This document shows, in pieces, positions 7,499 through 15,719 of a stretch of 64,000 nt of DNA. The position numbers were made by a program, and so were the translations under genes. The first letter of the stretch is position 1; each line of letters begins with the position of its first letter. Origin of the DNA: Nocardioides sp. SYSU D00065 (GTDB lineage: Bacteria > Actinomycetota > Actinomycetes > Propionibacteriales > Nocardioidaceae); assembly GCF_017916425.1 (NCBI RefSeq), contig NZ_JAFMSX010000002.1:924413-988412 (forward strand), in the 5' to 3' direction. The notes under the pieces were generated by a model that worked only from the letters and a program-made list of their open reading frames with translations, did no database searches and was not told the origin of the DNA.

Positions 7499-8998
7499 AT
7501 GTCCACCACCGCCCCGGCTCCTACGGCGCCCGGCCCGGGGGTGCCCGACCCCGGGACGTCCGTCGCTGTGCTGGACCGTGCGGTCGCCGCCATGCGGGCC
7601 AAGCGCCGGGTGGAGGTGGAGGTGCTCGAAGCGGCGTTGGCCTGGGCGCACGCGCACGTGGTGGGCGACCGCGATCCGGACCTGGCTGCGGGCTGGCGCT
7701 GCGACACCATCCACCCTCCCGGCAGCGCGGCGGCGCTGTTCGGGGAGCGGCCGATGCCGATCGCAGGTGCGGGGACACCGCTGGTCGCGGAGTTCGCAGT
7801 GATGGAGCTTGCCGCGGTCCTCGACTGCTCGCATGAGGCGACGCTGGCGCTGTTGGGTGACGTCCTGGACCTGGCGCACCGCCTCCCGCGCTTGTGGGCG
7901 CTGGTCCGCGAGCTGCGGGTCCCGGTCCACCTCGCACGGGAGGCCGCCCGCGCGTCGCGCGACCTCGACGTGGCGGCAGCGGCACACGCTGACCGGCTGC
8001 TGGTCTGGCAGTCGCGCCGGCTGAACCCGCACCGCATCGGCGTGCTCGTCCACGAGGCCCGGCTCTACGCCGACCCGGACCGCGCGATCGCCGACCACGA
8101 CGCCGCGCTGGCGACGCGCCGGGTCGAGGTGCACCACGACGAGGGCGCCCCGGGCACCAGCGCGGTGTTCATGACGCTCGACACCGCCGACGCGGTGGCG
8201 TTCGACCACACCGTCACGGTCATGGCCTCGACCATGCTCTCGCTGGGCCACCACGGTGACCTGGGAGTGCGACGCGCCCACGCCGTCGGTCTGCTTGCCG
8301 ACCCGCAGCAGGCCCTCGAGGTCCTCGCCGCCGCCGATGTCGCCGACCCCGACCGGGCCATCGACCCTCACCGGGACCCCGCCGTGTGCATCGCCGAAGA
8401 GGCCGCGCATGCGACCCCGTCACCCTTCCGCGGCCCCACCCGTGCCGTCGGCGCCGGCCGCGAGCTGGACTGCGGCCCGGCCGGCAACGGCGAGGTGGCG
8501 CTCGTCCTCCACGTCACCGACCGCGACCTGCTCGACGCCGGGCGCACCGACTCCGGCGGTGTGGCGCGCTCGGACCGGCTCGGGCCGATGCTCGTGGGCC
8601 GGCTCCGCACCTGGCTGCTCACCGCCGCCAAGGTCACCGTCACTCCCGTCGTCGACCTTGCGTCGATGTCTGCCGTCGACCGGCACGACCCGCCACCACG
8701 CATGGCTGCCGGCGTCCGGCTGCGCGACGAGACGTGCGTCTACCCGCACTGCAACCGCCGGTCCGAGCGCTGCGACCTCGACCACGTCGTCGAGTACGTC
8801 TCCCTCGACGACGGCGGACCACCGGGCCAGACGGCTCCCGACAACCTCGCCCCGCTGTGCCGGCGCCACCACCGCGCCAAGACGTTCGGCGACTTCTCCT
8901 ACCGACGCCTGCCTGACGGCTCCTACCAGTGGACCCTGCCCACCGGCCGACAGGTCACCACCGACCCACCCCACCGACGACCCCCACCGCCCCGCTGA
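7499..8998 (+). CDS. DUF222 and HNH endonuclease domain protein (13E12-repeat type)
   Basis: A 499-residue protein. The N-terminal two thirds match the helical DUF222 domain common in actinobacteria. The C-terminal HNH nuclease module starts with CVYPHC and runs through CDLDHVVEY and NLAPLCRRHHRAKTF, with both Cys pairs and the D-H and H-H metal and catalytic residues present, so it looks intact. Such genes are multicopy in Nocardioidaceae and mycobacteria, sometimes linked to mobile DNA; their biological role is not established. ATG 7499 was chosen since the family begins near LDRAVAAMRAKRR. It lies at the left edge of an accessory block. Confidence 0.85.
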   Translation: MSTTAPAPTAPGPGVPDPGTSVAVLDRAVAAMRAKRRVEVEVLEAALAWAHAHVVGDRDPDLAAGWRCDTIHPPGSAAALFGERPMPIAGAGTPLVAEFAVMELAAVLDCSHEATLALLGDVLDLAHRLPRLWALVRELRVPVHLAREAARASRDLDVAAAAHADRLLVWQSRRLNPHRIGVLVHEARLYADPDRAIADHDAALATRRVEVHHDEGAPGTSAVFMTLDTADAVAFDHTVTVMASTMLSLGHHGDLGVRRAHAVGLLADPQQALEVLAAADVADPDRAIDPHRDPAVCIAEEAAHATPSPFRGPTRAVGAGRELDCGPAGNGEVALVLHVTDRDLLDAGRTDSGGVARSDRLGPMLVGRLRTWLLTAAKVTVTPVVDLASMSAVDRHDPPPRMAAGVRLRDETCVYPHCNRRSERCDLDHVVEYVSLDDGGPPGQTAPDNLAPLCRRHHRAKTFGDFSYRRLPDGSYQWTLPTGRQVTTDPPHRRPPPPR

Positions 8999-9058
8999 GC
9001 CCGACACCCACCCGGTGATCGGGCCGCCGGCACGCGCGGATCTGCCGAGGAGCGGGTG

Positions 9059-9100
9059 GCGTTGTCGCCCTGCGCCCCGGTCTCGATTTGGCGACAACGC
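9059..9100. repeat. 11-bp inverted repeat between HNH and lipoprotein genes
   Basis: GCGTTGTCGCC (9059-9069) and its exact complement GGCGACAACGC (9090-9100), separated by 20 bases. There is no T-run, so it is not a typical terminator; it could be a recombination or binding site, or an RNA hairpin. Confidence 0.6.
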
Positions 9101-9135
9101 TGGTGCGAGCGCGCGTTGAAGTCGAGGATCGACGC

Positions 9136-9600
9136 ATGAAGCGGTCCCTCGCCCTCGTCGTGCTATTCGGGTGTGTCGGCTGCTCGACGTCCGCCCCCAC
9201 GACTGGAGCGGACGACGACAACGGCAGCGCGGTCGCGTTGATCACCAGGCCCGAGGGCCAGAACGACACCATCTGGAGCACAGGTCGCGGGCACCTTCGT
9301 GTCGAGGCAGGTTGCATCCTCTTCAAGGGGCAGTTGGCGGTGTTCCCGTTCGGCACCACGCTGGTCGACGGGTCGACCTTTCTACGCATTAGCGACGGCG
9401 ATGCGCCCATCCCCTTGGACGGCTCAGCCGAGGTCGACGTCATTGGCAGCGAGGTCCCACTCGGCGAAGACGGCGATTGGGACCACGCAATGGACGCCGC
9501 GAACCTGGCCCGATGGACTGAGTGTCGGCAACGGGCAAACATCTCGGAGTACGCCGATTGGTGGCAGGTCGGTCAGGTTGATCTGGTGGGCAGCGACTAG
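9136..9600 (+). CDS. Small predicted lipoprotein, no recognised family
   Basis: I do not recognise this 154-residue protein. It begins MKRSLALVVLFGCVGCSTSA, a short signal peptide with a lipobox-like cysteine (GC at 13 or 16), then an acidic low-complexity linker and a compact beta-rich domain (residues about 33-150) with a conserved-looking RVEAGCILFKGQLAVFPFGTTLVDGS core. A surface-anchored globular domain is likely. Codons such as CTA and ATT are unlike the neighbours, suggesting transfer. It is flanked on both sides by intergenic GGATCT repeats. Confidence 0.6.
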   Translation: MKRSLALVVLFGCVGCSTSAPTTGADDDNGSAVALITRPEGQNDTIWSTGRGHLRVEAGCILFKGQLAVFPFGTTLVDGSTFLRISDGDAPIPLDGSAEVDVIGSEVPLGEDGDWDHAMDAANLARWTECRQRANISEYADWWQVGQVDLVGSD

Positions 9601-9631
9601 CAGGAGCCACCAGCGTGACCTGCCGTCATCA

Positions 9632-9650
9632 AACGTCCGGATCTCCCGCG
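9632..9650 (+). repeat. 19-base direct repeat, left copy
   Basis: AACGTCCGGATCTCCCGCG, matching 10251-10269 with one mismatch. A shorter relative, CGGATCTGCCG, lies at 9037-9047. The copies separate the lipoprotein and NUDIX genes like cassette boundaries. Confidence 0.7.
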
Positions 9651-9736
9651 ACGCGTGCGTCCGCTCATGCCGAGATGCGGTTGCTCGTGATCCGCGTCAT
9701 CGCGGCGGGTGCGTCCGTCGCCTGCTTGCAGGCATC

Positions 9737-9742
9737 TAGGGT
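9737..9742 (+). promoter_or_regulatory. Leaderless -10 element of the NUDIX gene
   Basis: TAGGGT six bases before the ATG at 9749. No clear -35 is visible. Confidence 0.45.
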
Positions 9743-9748
9743 GAAGTC

Positions 9749-10210
9749 ATGCCTGCTGCGCCCCACATAGCCCGCCTACGCGCCAAGGTGGGGAACGACT
9801 TGCTCCTGCTTCCCTCCGTAGCGGTCCTGCCCATCGACGATGACGATCGCGTCCTGTTAGTCCGCCAGACTGACTTTGGGTCCTACGGCACCATCGGTGG
9901 CGCGGTAGACGAGGACGAGGCCCCCGCGGACGCAGCGCGTCGCGAGGCTCGGGAGGAAATCGGTGCCGACGTCGAACTCACTGGCTTGGTCGGCGCCATT
10001 GGCGGCCCCCAGTTCCGCCTCACCTACCCCAACGGCGACCAGTGCGCCTACGTCAGCATCATCTACAGCGCGCGGTTGGCTCCTGAAGTGACCGTGTCAC
10101 CCGACGGGCACGAGGTCGACCAAGTGCGCTGGTTCGCGCGCGGCGAACTCGACCAGCCCATCATCGGCGACTTCGCCAGGAGCACCTTCGCAGCCCTCGG
10201 CTGGATCTAA
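9749..10210 (+). CDS. NUDIX hydrolase
   Basis: A 153-residue enzyme expected to hydrolyse a nucleoside diphosphate linked to another moiety. The complete Nudix box G-x5-E-x7-REUxEExGU spans residues 51-73, starting at GAVDEDEAP and closing with REAREEIGA, with all metal-binding glutamates. The surrounding beta strands (SVAVLPIDDDDRVLLVRQ) fit the fold. A TTA leucine codon occurs at about residue 37, rare in DNA of this composition, and other A/T-ending codons are frequent, so recent acquisition is plausible. It is flanked by the 19-base direct repeats. The substrate cannot be told from sequence. Confidence 0.85.
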   Translation: MPAAPHIARLRAKVGNDLLLLPSVAVLPIDDDDRVLLVRQTDFGSYGTIGGAVDEDEAPADAARREAREEIGADVELTGLVGAIGGPQFRLTYPNGDQCAYVSIIYSARLAPEVTVSPDGHEVDQVRWFARGELDQPIIGDFARSTFAALGWI

Positions 10211-10250
10211 CTCGTCGTCAGGGTTCTCGCCTTGAAGGAGCGTCGACCGT

Positions 10251-10269
10251 AACGTCCGGATCTGCCGCG
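10251..10269 (+). repeat. 19-base direct repeat, right copy
   Basis: AACGTCCGGATCTGCCGCG, the partner of 9632-9650 (18 of 19 identical), lying just beyond the NUDIX gene. Confidence 0.7.
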
Positions 10270-10309
10270 TTGAAGGCGGCTACGCTCGCCCGCACTGCCG
10301 CTGTTCGCT

Positions 10310-11177
10310 TCAGTTCACCGCGGCGTGGAGCCGCCGACTTCGAGGTGCCCGCTGACGGACGACAGAAGAGCTCGTGTCACGCGGGTGCGGCTCCAGCGCG
10401 GATAGGCAACGTCCGCAGGCCGGTGGGTCACCCATGCGCCGCATGACCGATGCGAGGCGCTCCTCGAGTCGTCGGCGCTCGTCGCTCGCCTGGACGAACC
10501 CGCCCTTGCCCGGCGGCGGGAGGCACCCGACGATGTCCATGACAGCGAGGGCTGCGGTTCCCACCCCGTACGGGCGACATAGGCGGCGGCGAACCGCTCG
10601 GCGGTCGCGTCGCCGTGCGCGATGGCGAGGTTGGTGCAGCAGTGCGCGACATCGAGCCATGCCGGGCCCATCGACGTCTCGACCCAGTCGACGACCCCGC
10701 TGATCCGGTCGTCCGACCAGAGCACGTTGCGGGGTTGGAAGTCGCGGTGGATGAAGCAGGGGTCGTCGTCCGGCACAGCGGTGCGGAGCAGCGCGAACGC
10801 GTCGCTCCACAGTCCTCCATCCGCTGCCCACGACGGGACGGTGTACTTCGGCTCCCAGGCCCACGACTGGTAGGGGCGGACCTCGATCGTCGGTGAGACG
10901 TCGTGGATGGTCGCGAGCAGGTGCGCCAACCGTCGAGGGAGAACCGGTCGACGCGGTCGTGCTCGACCCGGCCCGGCACCAGCGTCATCAGGTGGCCGGG
11001 AAAGCCGCACCGCTCACCGTGGGCGTCGAGGGCCCGGGAGCGAGGCGCTGGTACGAGCGTGGGCTCCAGCATCTGATGGACGTCGCGTTCTCTCGTCGCC
11101 AGACCGGGCCCGTGACTGAGCCAGGGCTCGCGGGTCGTGAGTCGCCGGACGCGCTGGTCGCCGTCGGTGGTCAGCAC
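10310..11177 (-). pseudogene. Decayed aminoglycoside phosphotransferase (APH) family gene
   Basis: The reverse strand encodes APH-fold sequence split over three frames. Frame 1 gives VRRLTTREPWLSHGPGLATR to VDRFSLDG; near 10930 it shifts to LAHLLATIHDVSP, the catalytic HRDFQPRNVLW and GVVDWVETSMGPAWLD; near 10545 it shifts again to AVMDIVGCLPPPGKGGFVQ. Each segment is in the order expected of one gene, so two frameshifts have disrupted it. About 35 N-terminal residues of the family are absent, and only 21 bases separate it from the next gene's stop, so the 5' end is also truncated. Sequencing error could mimic one shift, but hardly two plus truncation. Confidence 0.8.
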
Positions 11178-11198
11178 GGCTGCAGTCTGTCCGCACGC

Positions 11199-11573
11199 TC
11201 ACAACCGTGACAGGAACCGCTCCGCGTCCACCACGACACGGGTGATCTCGCCGGCCGCCAGCACCTTGCCGCTGCCGGCGTCGCGCGCAGCCACGGTGAA
11301 GCGGTGCAGCCTGCCGTCGACGTACGCGCTCGACGCGCTGACTTCGACGCTGGCGCCGACCGGGCTCGCCGCGAGGTGCTCGACCTGCACGCGCGTACCG
11401 ACGCTGGTCGAGCCCTCGGCCAGCACCGGCTCGAGGCAGGCGCAGGTGGCGGCCTCCAGCCAGGCGAGCAGTCGCGGTGTGCCGAGCACCGGCAGCGTGC
11501 CGCTGCCGACGGCCGCGGCGGTGTCGTGGTCGCCGACGACGTACGTCCGCGTGGCGGGCTCGATCTGCGGCAT
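11199..11573 (-). CDS. FlK-like hotdog-fold acyl-CoA thioesterase
   Basis: A 124-residue single hotdog domain. The pattern VGSGTLPVLGTPRLLAWLE followed by VGTRVQVEHLAASPVG matches the fluoroacetyl-CoA thioesterase (FlK) group; T32, E40 and H66 sit where that family has its Thr-Glu-His catalytic residues. Most genomic members are generic thioesterases of unknown substrate, so fluoroacetate resistance should not be assumed. The ATG at 11573 has GAAAGG six bases upstream. It is divergent from the ECF sigma gene. Confidence 0.82.
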   Translation of the reverse strand: MPQIEPATRTYVVGDHDTAAAVGSGTLPVLGTPRLLAWLEAATCACLEPVLAEGSTSVGTRVQVEHLAASPVGASVEVSASSAYVDGRLHRFTVAARDAGSGKVLAAGEITRVVVDAERFLSRL

Positions 11574-11660
11574 GGGGGCCTTTCACGATGTCGGGGCGTC
11601 GGTGGGGCAACCTGGGTGCCACCCACACGTCTACCAGACATGAGCGCGAGGACCCTCGGC

Positions 11661-12167
11661 ATGGAGCCAGCAGTGGACATCACTGAGCTCTACGCCGCGC
11701 ACCGCCTCTCGCTCGTGAGGCTGGCCGTGCTGCTGGTCGACGACTTCGCCTCGGCCGAGGACGTCGTGCAGGACGCCTTCGCCGCGCTCGCGCGCCGGCC
11801 CCAGGCCGTCCGCGACCCGTCGAAGGCGCTGGCCTACCTGCGGGTGTCGGTCGTCAACACCGCCCGTTCGTCGCTGCGCCGCCGGCGCACGGCGCGCGCG
11901 TACACGCCGCCCCACGACCTCTCGCCGCCCTCGCCCGAGGACAGTGCGGTGCTCGCCGAGGAGCATCGCGAGGTCATCCGGGCGCTGCAAGGGCTGGCAC
12001 CGCGGCAGCGGGAGGTGCTGGTCCTGAGGTACTGGTCCGACCTGTCCGAGGCCGACATCGCCCGGACGCTCGGGATCAGCCAGGGCACCGTGAAGTCCAC
12101 GGCCAGCCGGGGGCTCGTCGCACTACAACGAGCCATGTCGTCGAGCGAAGGGGAGGAGGAGCGATGA
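11661..12167 (+). CDS. SigE-family ECF sigma factor
   Basis: A 168-residue sigma factor with little beyond regions 2 and 4. Region 2 runs from about 8 to 75 (DDFASAEDVVQDAFAALARRP), region 4 from about 100 to 155 (LAPRQREVLVLRYWSDLSEADIARTLGISQGTVKS). The short length and SEADIA-type region 4 match the actinobacterial SigE family, often encoded beside a membrane protein. Start 11661 has GAGGA seven bases upstream; an in-frame ATG at 11640 is an alternative. It overlaps the next gene by four bases (ATGA), so the two are translationally coupled. Confidence 0.9.
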   Translation: MEPAVDITELYAAHRLSLVRLAVLLVDDFASAEDVVQDAFAALARRPQAVRDPSKALAYLRVSVVNTARSSLRRRRTARAYTPPHDLSPPSPEDSAVLAEEHREVIRALQGLAPRQREVLVLRYWSDLSEADIARTLGISQGTVKSTASRGLVALQRAMSSSEGEEER

Positions 12168-13561
12168 GCACCACGCCGGACCCGGTCGCGGACATCGAGG
12201 CGCGCCTGCGCGCAGCGCTGGCCGCTCGAGCCGAGCTGGTCGGCCCGCAGGACCTCGCGCCGCTGTCGCCGGTCGTGCAGCTGCGGCCGCGCTGGCAGTC
12301 GCCGTGGGTGCTCCTCGCCACGGCGGCGGTGGTCCTCCTCGTCCTCGGGGTGGTCGTCCAGGGCGTCGGTGGACGCCAGCGGTCCGACGACGTCGCTCCC
12401 CGCCCCGACGAGCCCCGGCTCGAGCTGCCCGCGGACGTGGGACGGGACTGGAAGGCGGACGACCTGTCCTCGCCTGCGCGGCTCGACCTCGACGGCGACG
12501 GCACCGACGAGACGGTCGAGTTCCTGGCCGAGGAGACCGCGACGTACGACGGCCGCACCCGCCTGCAGACCACGCTGAGCAGCACCGGTGTGGAGGCCTA
12601 CGGGATGGCCGAGCTCGGCACCACCATCGGGGTGTCCGCGTTGGGTGCGGTCGACGCCGACGAGGACGGCGACCAGGAGCTGGTGCTGCTCCGCGAGGAC
12701 CTCACCACGGCCCACGGTGGCAACCGTCCCGTCCTCTTCGACCTCCGCGAGGGACTGCTCGTGGAAGCGGTCGTCGAGGAGCCCGACCTGCTGGTGCGGC
12801 GGGAGGTGCCGGCCGCCGGCGGCGGCACCGAGCACTACGACATGGTGCACCTCCAGGAGTGGTGGCTGGAGCGCGGGCAGCTCTGGTCGGGGCGCTCGCG
12901 CAACACCTACGCGACAGCCGCGATGACGCTGCTGCGGCCGGAGGTCGCGGTGCTGGACGCGTGGCGGTGGACGCTGGGGGAGGACGGCGTGCTCCGCCGG
13001 GGCCCGACGGACTGCCGCAGCGACACCTACGGGGAGACCGGGGAGTGCCGGGCGGGGCAGGTCGACTCGCCGCCCGTCCTCGGTCCCGTCGCCGACCAGA
13101 CGATCGGCGAGGGGCAGCAGGCCGAGCTCGGCGACGGCTTCTCCTTCACCGGCGGGATCCGGAACGGCGTGCTGACGGCCCGGGTCGGCGGAGATGTCCT
13201 CGAGCTCGGGCTCGACGTGCCCGAGCCGTTGCTCCACACCCAGCAGCCCACCGGCATCTTCTACGACGGCGCCTCCTTCGTGGTGACCTCGGCCTCCGAC
13301 CCGGCCAGGGTCGAGGTCGTCGTGCAGCGCGGCGAGCGGCTGCGAGTACTCGAGCCGGTCGGCGAGGTGCCGCTGAGCAACGGCGACGACGTGCGGACGT
13401 GGCTCACGGGGGACGGTGCGCTCCTGACCGCCGTGGCCGGCGACGAGCACTGGCAGGTGTGGCAGTGGACGATGGTGTCCGGCTCCGAGGTGGCGGCCCT
13501 GCCGATGGGCGTGACGTGCTTCGACGACGCCGGGGATCCGTCGGCGGCGCGGCCGTGCTGA
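12164..13561 (+). CDS. Single-pass membrane protein coupled to the ECF sigma factor
   Basis: A 465-residue protein: a cytoplasmic N-terminus of about 45 residues, one membrane helix (about 47-68, WVLLATAAVVLLVLGVVVQG) and a large exported domain. That domain contains Asp-rich loops, DLDGDGTDETVEF and DADEDGDQELVLL, resembling calcium-binding FG-GAP/VCBS-type repeats of a beta propeller. The overlap with the sigma gene suggests a sensor or anti-sigma partner whose short cytoplasmic segment binds the sigma factor; no zinc-finger motif is present, so this is inference. It converges with the GNAT gene one base away. Confidence 0.7.
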   Translation: MSTTPDPVADIEARLRAALAARAELVGPQDLAPLSPVVQLRPRWQSPWVLLATAAVVLLVLGVVVQGVGGRQRSDDVAPRPDEPRLELPADVGRDWKADDLSSPARLDLDGDGTDETVEFLAEETATYDGRTRLQTTLSSTGVEAYGMAELGTTIGVSALGAVDADEDGDQELVLLREDLTTAHGGNRPVLFDLREGLLVEAVVEEPDLLVRREVPAAGGGTEHYDMVHLQEWWLERGQLWSGRSRNTYATAAMTLLRPEVAVLDAWRWTLGEDGVLRRGPTDCRSDTYGETGECRAGQVDSPPVLGPVADQTIGEGQQAELGDGFSFTGGIRNGVLTARVGGDVLELGLDVPEPLLHTQQPTGIFYDGASFVVTSASDPARVEVVVQRGERLRVLEPVGEVPLSNGDDVRTWLTGDGALLTAVAGDEHWQVWQWTMVSGSEVAALPMGVTCFDDAGDPSAARPC

Positions 13562-13562
13562 C

Positions 13563-14042
13563 TCAGAACGTCTTGCGAAAGGCGAGCAGGTCGACGCCCG
13601 GCCGCGGCGACCAGTCGCGGCCCGGGTCGCGCTCGTAGCCGAGCCGTCCGTAGATCCGGTGCGCGGCCGCCATCGTGGCCAGTGACGACAGGGCCATGCC
13701 GGTGGCGCCGTGCTTGCGGGCCCGCTCCTCGCACAGGCGGGCGAGCGCGGTGCCGGCACCGGTGCCCTGCGCCGCCGGGTCGACCGCGAGCATCCGGAAC
13801 TCGCCCTCGTCGTCGCGCCCGATCTCCCGCCACGGCGAGCCGGGCGGGCAGTAGGTGACGACGCCGACGACGCGGTCCTCGAGCACGGCCACCCACACCT
13901 CGGCCTGCGCGTCGCGCGTGGCCACGTCGTGCAACCGGTCGCGGTAGTCGTCTTCCGCGCCGGTGAGCAGCGGGTCGTACGCCGCGACGCAGACGTCGCC
14001 CGCGACCTCGTGCTCGTCGGGCCGGATCCGGCGTAGCTCCAT
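13563..14042 (-). CDS. GNAT family N-acetyltransferase
   Basis: A 159-residue acetyltransferase. The central EFRMLAVDPAAQGTGAGTALARLCEERAR holds the acetyl-CoA pyrophosphate-binding Q-x-x-G-x-G/A pattern and its helix; the terminal AAHRIYGRLGYERDP is the usual GNAT motif B region. Substrate unknown. It lies 12 bases downstream of the TPP-enzyme gene on the same strand and is probably the last gene of that operon. Confidence 0.85.
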   Translation of the reverse strand: MELRRIRPDEHEVAGDVCVAAYDPLLTGAEDDYRDRLHDVATRDAQAEVWVAVLEDRVVGVVTYCPPGSPWREIGRDDEGEFRMLAVDPAAQGTGAGTALARLCEERARKHGATGMALSSLATMAAAHRIYGRLGYERDPGRDWSPRPGVDLLAFRKTF

Positions 14043-14054
14043 CGGCGTGCCCGC

Positions 14055-15710
14055 TCAGATGCCGAAGGTGTTGCGCGGGTAGGCCGCCTCGACGTCGGTG
14101 ATCACGTTGACGAGGTAGGGGACTCCGGCGGCGTAGGCACGGTCGAGCGCCGGGCCGATTTCCTTGGGGTCCGTGACGGTCTCGCCCGCCCCGCCGAGCG
14201 CCTTCACCACGTCGTCGTACGGCGTGCGCTGGCCCAGGTCGGCCGCCACGTCGTAGCCGTAGAGCATCTGCATCGGCCCCTTCTCCAGGCCCCAGGCGGA
14301 GTTGTTGCCCATCACCATCACCACCGGGAGGTCGTGGCGCACGAGCGTGTCGACGTCCATGAGGGAGAAGCCCGCCGCACCGTCGCCCAGCAGCAGGGTC
14401 ACCTGGGCGCTCGGCCGGGCGATCCGCGCCGCGATCGCGGCACCGAGTCCCGCGCCGAGGCAGCCGTAGGGCCCGGGATCCAGCCAGCCGCCGGGCCGCT
14501 GGGGCTCGACGTACTTGCCGGCGAAGGAGACGAAGTCGCCGCCGTCGCCGATCACGACGGAGTCGTCCTCGAGGCGAGGCGCCAGCTCGCCGTAGATGCG
14601 CGCGGGATGGATCGGGTCGGCCTCGGCGGTGAGCAGCTGGGCGTCCCGCTCGATGGCAGCCCGGACCTGGTCGCGGAGCTGCTCGGCCCACGCGTTCCAG
14701 TCGGGCTTGTCGCCGCGCTCGACGGCCGCCTGCAGGCCGTCCAGGACGGTCGTGAGGTCACCGGCGACCGAGCCGGCGAGCTCTGCGTGGCCGGAGACCT
14801 GGCCGGGGGAGTCGGCGATGTGCACGACCCGGGCGAAGGCGCCGTCGGGGTTCTTGTCCGGCCCGCCGAACTGGCCGTAGCCGAGCCGGAAGTCGAGCGG
14901 CGTGCCCACGACCACGACCAGGTCGGCACCGGACAGTGCGGCGCTCCTCGCCTTGGTGACAAGGCAGCGGTGCCCGCCCGGGATGACGCCGCGTCCCATG
15001 CCGTTGGTCAGCGTCGGGATGCCCAGGTCCTCCACGAACCTCAGCGCCGCCGCCTCGGCGTGGTCGGCCCAGACGTCGGTGCCGAGGATGAGCACGGGGC
15101 GCTGGGCTCGCGCCAGCAGCCGGGCGACGGCCTCGATCGCCTCGCCGTCGGGCTCGATGCGGCTGCCCTCGCCACGGCCGACGGCGCCGGAGGCCGAGGC
15201 GAAGAACTCGTCCATCGGTACGTCGACGAACACCGGGCCGCGGTGACTGGAGCGTGCCAGGGTGAACGCCTCGTCCATGCCGGCCGCGACGTCGCCGGCG
15301 TTCATCAGCGTCTTCGCCGACTTGGCGACCGGCGCGATGAGCGGCGGCTGGTCGAGCTCCTGCAGCGAGCCGGTGCCCCACCGGCCCTGGGGAGCACGCC
15401 CACCGACCACCACCATGGGCGAGCCGGCGAACTGAGCCTGCGCGATGGCGCTGATCCCGTTGGTGACCCCCGGCCCGGCGGTGAGCACGGCCAGTCCCGG
15501 GACCCGGGTCAGCTTGCCGGTGGCCTCGGCGGCGAAGGCGGCCGTCTGCTCGTGACGCACGTCGACCAGGCGCATCGGCGGGTCGGCCTTCACCGCGCCG
15601 TCGTACATCGGGAAGACGTGCGCGCCGGACAGGGTGAACATCGTCTCCACGCCGTGGGCGCGGGCGACCTGCACGGCCAGCTCTCCACTGTGGCCTGTGA
15701 TCTCGCTCAT
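14055..15710 (-). CDS. Acetolactate synthase-like thiamine diphosphate enzyme
   Basis: A 551-residue TPP-dependent enzyme of the acetolactate synthase/oxalyl-CoA decarboxylase superfamily. The cofactor-activating glutamate sits in VRHEQTAAFAAEATG (about residue 54); the C-terminal domain has the TPP-Mg motif GDGAAGFSLMDVDT to NNSAWG. No regulatory small subunit lies nearby, and DUF2785 and GNAT genes flank it, so it is probably not the main branched-chain IlvB. The reaction (acetolactate formation or a 2-oxoacid decarboxylation) cannot be decided here. It starts nine bases after the DUF2785 stop. Confidence 0.82.
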   Translation of the reverse strand: MSEITGHSGELAVQVARAHGVETMFTLSGAHVFPMYDGAVKADPPMRLVDVRHEQTAAFAAEATGKLTRVPGLAVLTAGPGVTNGISAIAQAQFAGSPMVVVGGRAPQGRWGTGSLQELDQPPLIAPVAKSAKTLMNAGDVAAGMDEAFTLARSSHRGPVFVDVPMDEFFASASGAVGRGEGSRIEPDGEAIEAVARLLARAQRPVLILGTDVWADHAEAAALRFVEDLGIPTLTNGMGRGVIPGGHRCLVTKARSAALSGADLVVVVGTPLDFRLGYGQFGGPDKNPDGAFARVVHIADSPGQVSGHAELAGSVAGDLTTVLDGLQAAVERGDKPDWNAWAEQLRDQVRAAIERDAQLLTAEADPIHPARIYGELAPRLEDDSVVIGDGGDFVSFAGKYVEPQRPGGWLDPGPYGCLGAGLGAAIAARIARPSAQVTLLLGDGAAGFSLMDVDTLVRHDLPVVMVMGNNSAWGLEKGPMQMLYGYDVAADLGQRTPYDDVVKALGGAGETVTDPKEIGPALDRAYAAGVPYLVNVITDVEAAYPRNTFGI

Positions 15711-15719
15711 GCCCGCAGG

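Noticed and set aside
11199..11573. Specific fluoroacetate-resistance thioesterase
   Set aside because: The fold and triad match FlK, but most such genes are generic thioesterases and no fluorometabolite genes are nearby.
13563..14042. GNAT gene as toxin of a toxin-antitoxin pair
   Set aside because: No short DNA-binding antitoxin gene precedes it; the spacing places it in the TPP-enzyme operon.
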